Assembly (NCBI GenBank): GCA_947311125.1
Contig: CAMZKI010000270.1
Coordinates: 1-14,356, forward strand
Origin: an uncultured Chlorobiota bacterium
GTDB lineage: Bacteria > Bacteroidota > Bacteroidia > Bacteroidales > JAADGE01
Reading direction: 5' to 3'
DNA length: 14,356 bases
Positions 8,379 to 14,151 of this stretch are shown here, piece after piece (the stretch's first letter is position 1; every line of letters begins with the position of its first letter). Position numbers and translations under genes: made by a program. Below the pieces are notes generated by a model that was not told the origin of the DNA, made no database searches, and was given only the letters and a program-made list of their open reading frames with translations.

Positions 8379-8954
8379 ATGACAAAATATTTCACTAAAA
8401 AAATATATACATTTAAAACGTTAATGAAAGATTTGGTGTTTCTAATCTTAAAAATTAGGCAAATAAGTTCAATAAAACGAAACAAAGACATAAGCAAAGC
8501 GTTTTTTGAGAAAATAATGACTGTTGTTACCGCCGTAAACGGTTGCGTTTATTGCACTTGGTTTCATGCAAAACAATCTTTAAAAAGCGGAATAAGCCGT
8601 AAAGAAATTAAAAATATGCTGAATCTGCAGTTTAAAACCGATGCTTCGGATTTTGAACTGCCCGGACTCCTTTATGCCCAACATTTTGCGGAAACAAACA
8701 GAAAACCCGATAAAGAAATGACTGAAAAACTTTTTGAATTTTACGGAGATAAAACAGCAAAAGACATAATACTGATTATACGCATAATATTTTTAGGTAA
8801 CTTAACGGGAAATACTTTCGATGCTTTTTTAAGCAGAGTAAAAGGCGTAAAAGCCGAAAACAGCAATGTAATTTTTGAGTTTTTCTTTTTTGTTATAAAC
8901 ATACCGTTTCTTTTACCGCTTATGCCCTTAGTAAAAAAATATCGGTCAATTTAA
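8379..8954 (+). CDS. AhpD-like carboxymuconolactone decarboxylase family protein
   Basis: 191-aa protein with the redox signature of alkylhydroperoxidase AhpD: Glu44, then CVYC (Cys56, Cys59), then His63. The spacing E-x11-C-x2-C-x3-H is identical to that of AhpD, where these residues form the proton-relay and disulfide active site. From family knowledge a thiol peroxidase or disulfide reductase activity is likely, but its partner is unknown and no ahpC is nearby. The N-terminus is basic, and a hydrophobic stretch lies near the C-terminus (about 167-183, ending LVKKYRSI), which could anchor it to the membrane; AhpD itself lacks this. It begins 23 nt after the patatin gene and closes the operon-like run. 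Confidence 0.85.
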   Translation: MTKYFTKKIYTFKTLMKDLVFLILKIRQISSIKRNKDISKAFFEKIMTVVTAVNGCVYCTWFHAKQSLKSGISRKEIKNMLNLQFKTDASDFELPGLLYAQHFAETNRKPDKEMTEKLFEFYGDKTAKDIILIIRIIFLGNLTGNTFDAFLSRVKGVKAENSNVIFEFFFFVINIPFLLPLMPLVKKYRSI

Positions 8955-8967
8955 TTATACAACGGCA

Positions 8968-8993
8968 TTTTTATAAAATTTTATGTAAGTTTG
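8968..8993 (+). promoter_or_regulatory. Putative promoter for the UbiA-family gene
   Basis: TAAGTTTG at 8986-8993 matches TAnnTTTG and precedes the ATG at 9023 by 29 nt. A run of five Ts at 8968-8972 may provide a weak -33 region. Confidence 0.45.
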
Positions 8994-9022
8994 TGCATAA
9001 TAAAACTTTAAAAAATTAAGCT

Positions 9023-10006
9023 ATGGTATCAAATTTTCTCCGCCTCATAAGAGCAAAAAATCTCCTGATAATTATATTTACACAGTATCTTATGCGTTAT
9101 GCGATAATATTGCCTATTTTGAGATACAAAGCCGAAAGAGTTTACGTTTCGCAATTCGGAGATTTTAACTTTTTTCTTTTAGTTCTGGCTACGGTTTTAC
9201 TTGCAGCGGCAGGCTATGCCATTAATGATTATTTTGATACAAAAACCGATATGATTAACCGACCCGAAACCGTTGTTGTAGGAAAACATATTAACAGGCG
9301 ACACGTAATGACATTACATCTTGTTTTAAATGCTCTTGCAATAATAATAGGCTTTTATATATCGTGGCAAATACATTTATGGAAACTCATATACATTTAT
9401 GTAATAATTACCGGTTTGCTTTGGTTTTATTCAACATCTTACAAAAAACAATTTCTTGTCGGTAACGTTATCATTGCTTTTTTAACGGCAATGGTTCCGC
9501 TAATGACGGTTTTATACGAAATACCGCCGCTTAATAAAGAATATTTCGATACTCTTTTAGAATTAAAAGATAACTTCAATGATATGTTCTTCTGGGTAGC
9601 CGGGTTTTCGGTATTTGCTTTTATTACCACGCTGAACCGCGAAATTATTAAAGACATTGAAGATTTTGAAGGAGATGCTGCATACGGAAGCAGAACAATG
9701 CCCGTTGTTGCAGGCATCAGAATATCAAAAATTGTTACAATATCCCTTACACTTATTACAATTGCTTTATTAGTTTTTGTTTATATAAAATATTTAATGT
9801 ATCCTTGCCCTGATTGTATCACGATTGATTATATATCAGCAATATATTTGAGTATATTTATTATTTTGCCCTCATTTTTTATGATATTCAAAATAATAAA
9901 GGCCGAAAATAAAAATGACTGGCATAAAATAAGTATCGTAATGAAAATAATAATGCTTTTCGGTGTGCTGTATTCGTTAGTTGCCTGTTACAATTTTACT
10001 TATTAA
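9023..10006 (+). CDS. UbiA-family polyprenyl/geranylgeranyl transferase
   Basis: Integral membrane prenyltransferase of 327 aa that moves a prenyl chain from a polyprenyl diphosphate to an acceptor. Seen: the first Asp-rich motif NDYFDTKTD (68-76, NDxxDxxxD) and the second motif KDIEDFEGD (210-218), both needed to bind Mg-diphosphate, plus roughly eight or nine hydrophobic helices. A soluble loop at about 168-188 carries several acidic residues. Bacteroidota homologues are often labelled geranylgeranylglycerol-phosphate geranylgeranyltransferase by similarity to the archaeal lipid enzyme, but the acceptor is not known; a quinone-pathway acceptor is an alternative. No menaquinone or isoprenoid gene is adjacent. 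It has its own promoter and is not part of the upstream run. Confidence 0.88.
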   Translation: MVSNFLRLIRAKNLLIIIFTQYLMRYAIILPILRYKAERVYVSQFGDFNFFLLVLATVLLAAAGYAINDYFDTKTDMINRPETVVVGKHINRRHVMTLHLVLNALAIIIGFYISWQIHLWKLIYIYVIITGLLWFYSTSYKKQFLVGNVIIAFLTAMVPLMTVLYEIPPLNKEYFDTLLELKDNFNDMFFWVAGFSVFAFITTLNREIIKDIEDFEGDAAYGSRTMPVVAGIRISKIVTISLTLITIALLVFVYIKYLMYPCPDCITIDYISAIYLSIFIILPSFFMIFKIIKAENKNDWHKISIVMKIIMLFGVLYSLVACYNFTY

Positions 10007-10042
10007 GTTCAAAAAAACCTCTTAACTTTTTATGTAAAAAAT

Positions 10043-10073
10043 TTTACCGTTTAAAATATATGTTCTATATTTG
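10043..10073 (+). promoter_or_regulatory. Putative promoter for the DUF5684 gene
   Basis: TATATTTG at 10066-10073 is an exact TAnnTTTG match. TTTA at 10043-10046 gives a 19-nt spacer to a weak -33 element. The ATG follows 63 nt after the box, so the leader is longer than others in this window. Confidence 0.45.
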
Positions 10074-10136
10074 GTTGGATAAATCAGGGAAGCCGAAAAC
10101 TATACAGAGTAGGCATTATTAATTAAATTATTTATT

Positions 10137-10493
10137 ATGGAATTTGTAGTAATTATTATTTACTTGGCAATTATTGTTTTAGAAATTGCAGCTTTATGGA
10201 AAGTTTTTGTTAAAGCCGGCAAACCGGGTTGGGCAGCAATTATTCCTGTTTACAATTTAATTGTATTGTTGGAAATTGTCGGAAAACCGCTCTGGTGGAT
10301 TATTCTTTTCATTATTCCGTTTGTAAATTATATTTTCTTAATTTGGACAATAAATCTTGTCTCAAAAAGCTTCGGAAAAGATGTCGGTTTTACATTAGGA
10401 TTGATTTTCTTAGCACCTATTTTCTGGCCTATTTTAGGTTTCGGAAGTGCAGAATATAAAGGGCCTGCTGCTAAAGAAGCTCAACAAGCATAA
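10137..10493 (+). CDS. DUF5684 family small membrane protein
   Basis: 118-aa inner-membrane protein of unknown function. Seen: three or four hydrophobic helices (about 2-22, 31-47, 51-72, 84-102), a conserved AGKPGWAAIIPVYN (27-40), GKPLWW (49-54), FGKDVGFTLGLIFL (79-92) and a C-terminal GFGSAEYKGPA tail. These are the hallmarks of the domain labelled DUF5684, which also occurs fused to or next to signal peptidase I in Bacteroidota. No signal peptidase gene is present here, so that link is only family knowledge. It is a single-gene unit with its own promoter, and it ends in a strong bidirectional terminator shared with the convergent TIR gene. Confidence 0.85.
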   Translation: MEFVVIIIYLAIIVLEIAALWKVFVKAGKPGWAAIIPVYNLIVLLEIVGKPLWWIILFIIPFVNYIFLIWTINLVSKSFGKDVGFTLGLIFLAPIFWPILGFGSAEYKGPAAKEAQQA

Positions 10494-10510
10494 TCAAGTT
10501 GATAAGAAAT

Positions 10511-10550
10511 AAAAAAAAGAGACTGTTGATATTTTACAGCCTCTTTTTTT
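10511..10550. terminator. Bidirectional intrinsic terminator between DUF5684 and TIR genes
   Basis: AGAGACTGT (10518-10526) pairs with ACAGCCTCT (10535-10543) with one A-C mismatch. The stem is flanked by an A-run on the left (10511-10518) and a T-run on the right (10544-10550), so it reads as stem plus U-tract on both strands. It lies between the convergent stops at 10493 and 10565. Confidence 0.8.
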
Positions 10551-10564
10551 ATTGCGGCGAAAAG

Positions 10565-11545
10565 CTATTGCTTTTGAAAAGATAACTTTGTCGTTACAAT
10601 TTCCGTATTTCCGGGAGAAATCTCAACCGATTCTGTAACAACAAATGTCATTTCTCTGTCGGTTAAATTTATAATATTAATTTCTTCTTTTTTATTTGTC
10701 CCTTCAGGAATCAGATAAATTTTTTTCTTTTCGGTATCATATTCCCAATAACCGTTTTGGACATCAGGCGTAAATCCGGCACGGGAAAAACTTCTGTCAG
10801 CATTAAATGTTAATAACACGCGGGCTTTCATTTGCTCAATGCTTTGCTCTGTCTGTCGGCGTTCTTCCGGAGACATTTGCCTGCTGTCTTCATAACCGGT
10901 CATTTTCCACGAACCTGTTATTTTTTTCTCTTCCGGTTTTAATTTTTTATTTACAATATCCGGAATAACATTATTATTTTTTGTTATTGTTTGATTATTA
11001 TGTTCAAAATTATTATTATTCGGTAAGCTTGTATTATCTTTGATGAATATAAAATATATAAGTCCCGCAAACAGGAAAGCAATAACTCCGTAAAGATGTG
11101 TTTTTTTTATTTCAAAACTCTCATTCTCCGGGTTGTTTTTTTTAACGGGCTTCATTTTTTTACCTTCGGTAATTTCTTCCAAAATTTCAAGAAGCACCTC
11201 GTAAGCTTCGTCAAAACCGTCGCCGTATGCATCAACCCATTCCAACTCACTCAGCATATAATCTATTCCGAGAGTTTCTCTGACTTTTCCTGCTTTAAAC
11301 GGGATAATGTGAAGCCCTTTTTCAACGGCTGTTTTTAATTGCTCGGAAACTTCTTTAGAATTTTCTGCCGAATCGGACAGAATTAAAATAAAAATTCTGC
11401 TTTTACTTATAAGTTTTTCAACATCTCCTGAGCCGGCATCTCTCGGTAATACATAACATAAATAACCGACAGACTCTAATTTTGATACTAACTTTCTTGA
11501 AAAATTTTTATCTTCTTTAGAGCAACTTATAAAAATATCTTTCAT
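10565..11545 (-). CDS. TIR domain - transmembrane helix - lipocalin-like domain fusion protein
   Basis: 326-aa protein with three parts. Residues 1 to about 108 form a TIR_2-type domain: DIFISCSKEDKNFSRKLV at the start, PRDAGSGDVEKLISKSR, FILILSDSAENSKEV, then IIPFK and LEWVDAYG. A Lys-rich stretch (129-148) precedes one transmembrane helix (about 150-168), predicting an N-in topology with the TIR domain cytoplasmic. An Asn-rich linker (171-192) leads to a C-terminal lipocalin-like beta domain (about 208-326; GSWKMTG, LLTFNADRSF, NGYWEYD), predicted periplasmic. Where TIR NADases have the catalytic Glu, alignment gives Gln69 (the preceding residue is Glu68), and the loop after PRD is shortened, so enzymatic activity is doubtful. 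It starts 12 nt after the stop of the lipocalin-like lipoprotein gene. No Thoeris or other defence partner gene is adjacent. Function unknown; transmembrane signalling is inference. Confidence 0.85.
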   Translation of the reverse strand: MKDIFISCSKEDKNFSRKLVSKLESVGYLCYVLPRDAGSGDVEKLISKSRIFILILSDSAENSKEVSEQLKTAVEKGLHIIPFKAGKVRETLGIDYMLSELEWVDAYGDGFDEAYEVLLEILEEITEGKKMKPVKKNNPENESFEIKKTHLYGVIAFLFAGLIYFIFIKDNTSLPNNNNFEHNNQTITKNNNVIPDIVNKKLKPEEKKITGSWKMTGYEDSRQMSPEERRQTEQSIEQMKARVLLTFNADRSFSRAGFTPDVQNGYWEYDTEKKKIYLIPEGTNKKEEINIINLTDREMTFVVTESVEISPGNTEIVTTKLSFQKQ

Positions 11546-11548
11546 TAT

Positions 11549-11569
11549 AAGATTATATTATTTAATCTT
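11549..11569 (-). promoter_or_regulatory. Hairpin over the lipoprotein stop / TIR start junction
   Basis: In the mRNA, AAGATTA (11569-11563) pairs perfectly with TAATCTT (11555-11549) around a 7-nt loop. The stem covers the last codons of the lipoprotein gene, the loop holds most of its stop codon, and the structure ends 3 nt before the TIR AUG. It is AT-rich and therefore weak. A ribosome finishing the first gene would open it, which would fit translational coupling. Confidence 0.3.
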
Positions 11570-11968
11570 TGAAAAATAAGTTGTTATATAAAACTCTTCA
11601 AAGTCTTCTTCTATAATTAAACTGTCGGAAGAAAGTTTTTTAACGACAAAAGTATGCGGAGAATATGAATCGTCAGCTCCCCAGTCTATGGAAAGTTCGG
11701 TTCCGGCTTCATTAATTTCCCATGTTCCTTCTGTTTTTTCGGGTAACTCTTTGGTTATTTTATCGTCGGTAAAAATAAATATTTCTTTTTCCAGAACATC
11801 TTTGTTCATTTCATTAAAGTAATTAATATCTTCTTGTTCGGTCATTGCAGAATTTACAATTTTAGCAACATCCCATTTACCTTTCATTTTATCGTGAGGC
11901 GTTTTGTTGCAGGCTACCGTTACAGTAAGAAAAATTACAAGGACCGACAATAGTTTAATTTGTTTCAT
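11558..11968 (-). CDS. Lipocalin-like lipoprotein
   Basis: 136-aa exported lipoprotein. Seen: a signal peptide with basic start MKQIK, a hydrophobic core (5-16) and a lipobox TVAC giving acylated Cys20, so it should sit in the periplasm-facing or outer membrane. The mature part begins GKWDVAKIVNS and contains FIFTDDKIT, GTWEINEAG and FVVKKLSSDSLII, the repeated G-x-W and beta-strand pattern of small lipocalin-like domains (Lipocalin_4 style). The same pattern occurs in the C-terminal half of the TIR protein encoded 12 nt downstream, so the pair may share a ligand or interact; this is inference. It is the first gene of the operon, driven by a promoter in the palindrome at 11998-12041. Ligand and function are unknown. 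Confidence 0.82.
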   Translation of the reverse strand: MKQIKLLSVLVIFLTVTVACNKTPHDKMKGKWDVAKIVNSAMTEQEDINYFNEMNKDVLEKEIFIFTDDKITKELPEKTEGTWEINEAGTELSIDWGADDSYSPHTFVVKKLSSDSLIIEEDFEEFYITTYFSKIK

Positions 11969-11997
11969 ATTATTAAGTTTTTAAAATTTCAGAGTAA

Positions 11998-12029
11998 CAA
12001 ATGTATTAATTTTAAAAGTCAAATACAAA
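11998..12029 (-). promoter_or_regulatory. Promoter for the lipoprotein-TIR operon
   Basis: On the minus strand TTTG (12029-12026), a 20-nt spacer and TACATTTG (12005-11998) form a full Bacteroidota promoter. The ATG follows 29 nt after the box. It is the left arm of a 44-bp inverted repeat shared with the divergent methyltransferase promoter. Confidence 0.6.
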
Positions 12030-12041
12030 TTAATACTTTTG
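12010..12041 (+). promoter_or_regulatory. Promoter for the zinc-ribbon methyltransferase gene
   Basis: TACTTTTG at 12034-12041 matches TAnnTTTG, with TTTT at 12010-12013 as an imperfect -33 element at a 20-nt spacer. The ATG at 12093 follows 51 nt later. It overlaps the divergent lipoprotein promoter between 12010 and 12029. Confidence 0.5.
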
Positions 12042-12092
12042 AAAACTGAAAATAATTTTATTTTTTATTTCTTTACAAAAATTACCTGAAAG

Positions 12093-12866
12093 ATGAGCAA
12101 AATTATAAAGCTGCTTTTAAAGTTAATACCCAGACCGTTATTAATACGCTTCAGTTTTTTGGTCAGAAAACCGCTGGCTCTTTTTTATAAAGGAAATAAT
12201 GTTGAATGTCCGGTTTGCGGGAAAAAATTCAGAAAATTTATGCCTTACGGATACGGAAAAGCAAATAAAGACAACAGGTTGTGTCCCAATTGTTTATCTT
12301 TAGAGCGTCATCGTCTGCTGTGGTTGTATCTGAAAGAAAAAACTTGTTTTTTTGAAGATAATATTAAAGTCTTGCATATTGCACCGGAGCAACCTTTTAT
12401 TAAGAGATTCAAAAGTTTGAATAATCTTGATTATACTACTGCCGATTTATATTCGCCTATTGTCGATATAAAAACAGATATCAGGAATATGGTTTTTAAT
12501 GACAATGAGTTTGATGTTGTTATTTGCAATCATGTGTTGGAACATATTGATAATGAGCAAAAGGCGATGTCTGAAATTTTGCGGGTTTTAAAGCCGGGTG
12601 CGTGGGCAATTTTGCAGGTTCCCGTAGATTATAATCTTGATAAAACTTTTGAAGATGACAGTATTACTTCACCGAAAGACAGAGAAAAATATTTCGGACA
12701 ATACGACCACGTAAGACAATACGGTAAAGATTATCCGCAAAGATTAAGAAAAGCCGGATTTGAGGTTGTTGAAGACTATTTCGTCAATTCCTTTTCGGAA
12801 GAAGAACAGGAAAGATATCGCTTTGATAAAAATGAGGTTATCTGTTTATGCAAAAAACCGGTATAA
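12093..12866 (+). CDS. Zinc-ribbon class I SAM-dependent methyltransferase
   Basis: 257-aa predicted methyltransferase. Seen: a basic amphipathic N-terminus (1-33), a four-Cys zinc ribbon with CPVCG (Cys39, Cys42) and CPNC (Cys64, Cys67), then a Rossmann methyltransferase domain with motif I VLHIAPEQ (93-100), an acidic strand end TADLY (116-120), and motif IV FDVVICNHVLEHI (140-152). VLKPGAWAILQVP (165-177) is the usual post-motif strand of Methyltransf_11 proteins. The glycine-rich motif I is replaced by IAPEQ, seen in this particular family. Homologues are common in Bacteroidota, often near surface-polysaccharide genes, but the substrate is unknown and no glycosyltransferase is nearby. It is divergent from the lipoprotein-TIR operon, with which it shares a palindromic promoter region, and its end is only 8 bp from the convergent HMG-CoA lyase gene. 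Confidence 0.88.
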   Translation: MSKIIKLLLKLIPRPLLIRFSFLVRKPLALFYKGNNVECPVCGKKFRKFMPYGYGKANKDNRLCPNCLSLERHRLLWLYLKEKTCFFEDNIKVLHIAPEQPFIKRFKSLNNLDYTTADLYSPIVDIKTDIRNMVFNDNEFDVVICNHVLEHIDNEQKAMSEILRVLKPGAWAILQVPVDYNLDKTFEDDSITSPKDREKYFGQYDHVRQYGKDYPQRLRKAGFEVVEDYFVNSFSEEEQERYRFDKNEVICLCKKPV

Positions 12867-12876
12867 TTTTTTTTTT
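12852..12876. terminator. Possible A/T-stem terminator at a convergent junction
   Basis: AAAAAA (12852-12857) can pair with the T-run at 12867-12876 around a CCGG-containing loop. It overlaps the last codons of the methyltransferase and reaches the stop of HMG-CoA lyase. With no GC in the stem this is a weak call. Confidence 0.25.
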
Positions 12877-13726
12877 ACTTTGAAAAAATTTTTTGTGCTT
12901 TCAGACTTGCCTCATTAAAAATATTTTTATTGATTTTATTTTCTGTTTCATTTTCTGTCAGCCAGTTATAAAAGATATTCGTGTCTAAATTAGCAACTAG
13001 TTCTTTGCCTGTCATAGGGCAGCCGCCTACTCCGTTAAAAACCGTGTCAAAATTTCGGCATCCTGCTTCATAGGCTGCTTCAATTTTAGGTAAAGCTTCA
13101 TCGGGTTTTGTATGTAAGTGAAAATTAAATTCTGCATCGGGAAATTCTCTTATAACATTCGTAAAAACCAAACCTATAAGGTGTGCACTTCCGGAAGCTG
13201 TTGTATCTGCCAGCGGAAAATACCGCAACCCCTTTTCATACAAAATACTTATCCATTCCATTAAAATATCAATACCCCAATCTTCGTCATACGGGTTTCC
13301 GAATGCTTCGGATATGCTGATAACAGGCTTTTTATTTTTTTGAATACAAATATTGATTATTTCATCAATGTGCTTCAGAGATTTATTAAAATCTGCATTT
13401 AAATTTCTTTTCTGAAATATTTCTGAAATTGCAAACGGATAGTTTATATAATCAACTTGCTCGTATTCGGCAATTTTTTGTGCATAATAGGGATTTCCCG
13501 CTAAAACGGAAATTTCGGATTCCGTACCTTCAATTTTCAGGTTCTTAATAACCTCCGGGGTATCTTTCATTTGCGGAACGGCTTTTGAGGAAACAAAACT
13601 CCCGACATCAACAATGTCAAAGCCTGTTTTCAGAAGTAAGTTTATATACTCTGTTTTTTCTTTTGTCGGTATAATCTTCTTAAATGCCTGCATGCCATCT
13701 CTCGGAGATTCATTTATTTTAATCAT
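12875..13726 (-). CDS. Hydroxymethylglutaryl-CoA lyase family protein
   Basis: Cleaves HMG-CoA to acetyl-CoA and acetoacetate, the last step of leucine breakdown. It is a 283-aa TIM barrel of the DRE-TIM superfamily. Seen: ESPRDGMQ (6-13) with catalytic Arg9 and metal ligand Asp10, FHLHTKPDEA (202-211) with metal ligands His203 and His205, and GVGGCPMTG (232-240) with the mobile-loop Cys236 followed by the conserved Asn of VANLDT. All residues known to matter in the human enzyme have counterparts. ESPRDGMQ differs from the classical EVGPRDGLQ, but Bacteroidota enzymes show similar variants. A related aldolase-type lyase is possible but less likely. The gene lies 41 nt downstream of rnpB on the same strand with no TAnnTTTG box between them. 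No other leucine-catabolic gene is in view. Confidence 0.88.
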   Translation of the reverse strand: MIKINESPRDGMQAFKKIIPTKEKTEYINLLLKTGFDIVDVGSFVSSKAVPQMKDTPEVIKNLKIEGTESEISVLAGNPYYAQKIAEYEQVDYINYPFAISEIFQKRNLNADFNKSLKHIDEIINICIQKNKKPVISISEAFGNPYDEDWGIDILMEWISILYEKGLRYFPLADTTASGSAHLIGLVFTNVIREFPDAEFNFHLHTKPDEALPKIEAAYEAGCRNFDTVFNGVGGCPMTGKELVANLDTNIFYNWLTENETENKINKNIFNEASLKAQKIFSK

Positions 13727-13767
13727 ATGATACTTTCTGTTTTTTAGTTAATATTTTGATATAAAAA

Positions 13768-14090
13768 GCAGTCGGTAAATAAGCCGGATTCTGTTTTAAT
13801 CTGTCATTTATCTTCGCTCTCTACCCCTCGGCATCGGACGAGCAGCCCTCAAATGCCGATATACATGAGATTGCAACTTGCAAGACGAACGGCTGCCGAC
13901 GTTGCCGCCGACACCGGTGAGCTCTTACCTCACCTTCTCACCCTTGCTTCTGAAACATGTTCAAAAGCGGTTATTTTCTTCTTCGTTACTATACCCTCGC
14001 GAGTATCTTCCGTTAGGAAGTGCAATGCTCTGTGTTGTCCGGACTTTCCTCTGTTTCCGTAAAGAAACAGCGACAGAATAACCGACTGCT
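13768..14090 (-). ncRNA. rnpB: RNase P RNA, bacterial type A-like
   Basis: RNA subunit of ribonuclease P, which matures tRNA 5' ends. On the minus strand the 5' AGCAGTCGGT (14090-14081) pairs perfectly over 10 bp with the 3' ACCGACTGCT (13777-13768) as helix P1. The universal P4 elements are present: GAGGAAAGTCCGGAC near the 5' end (about 14050-14036) and ACAGAATCCGGCTTAT near the 3' end (about 13796-13781). GGTGAGGTAAGAGCTCACCGG (about 13938-13918) is the conserved P11/P12-region signature, and GGGGTAGAGAGC (about 13828-13817) is the L15 GGU loop that binds tRNA CCA. A T5 run follows P1. Length is about 323 nt, reasonable for Bacteroidota. The 5' end lies 4 nt after a TAnnTTTG box. Together with flanks it accounts for the protein-gene-free stretch 13727-14151; the reading frames inside it are not genes. 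Confidence 0.96.
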
Positions 14091-14093
14091 GTG

Positions 14094-14101
14094 CAAAGAT
14101 A
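14094..14101 (-). promoter_or_regulatory. -7 box for rnpB
   Basis: The minus strand reads TATCTTTG, ending 4 nt before the predicted first base of RNase P RNA. Because the RNA 5' end is fixed by helix P1, this pair calibrates the box-to-start distance for the window. No clear -33 TTTG was seen. Confidence 0.6.
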
Positions 14102-14116
14102 CGGCAATTTGCTGTT

Positions 14117-14147
14117 TTTGTTTCATATTTTTAATATTATATTTTTG
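14117..14147 (+). promoter_or_regulatory. Promoter for birA, possibly giving a leaderless mRNA
   Basis: TTTG (14117-14120), a 19-nt spacer and TATTTTTG (14140-14147) make a complete Bacteroidota promoter. The birA ATG at 14152 begins 5 nt after the box, the distance at which transcription should start. Confidence 0.5.
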
Positions 14148-14151
14148 CAAT

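Larger units (their letters stand above)
11998..12041. repeat. 44-bp near-perfect inverted repeat spanning two divergent promoters
   Basis: The left arm 11998-12012 and right arm 12027-12041 are each 15 nt and match as reverse complements at 14 of 15 positions (the exception is 12002/12037), around a 14-nt centre at 12013-12026. The outermost 8 nt of each arm is a TAnnTTTG box pointing outward. It could be an operator for a dimeric regulator or simply a symmetric pair of promoters. Confidence 0.75.

Noticed and set aside
10003..10030. Possible terminator after the UbiA-family gene (TTAAG ... CTTAA then a T-run)
   Set aside because: Only a 5-bp AT-rich stem with a 13-nt loop; too weak to call.
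10565..11968. A Thoeris-like or other known TIR anti-phage system
   Set aside because: No ThsA-type NAD/SLOG effector, SIR2, or other defence gene is adjacent, and the catalytic Glu appears to be missing; the neighbours are a lipoprotein and a methyltransferase.
12039..12092. Riboswitch or attenuator in the methyltransferase leader
   Set aside because: About 50 nt of A/T-rich sequence with no stable stem or known motif.
13853..14081. Short plus-strand frames of 67-69 codons
   Set aside because: They fall inside RNase P RNA, whose conserved structure explains the sequence.
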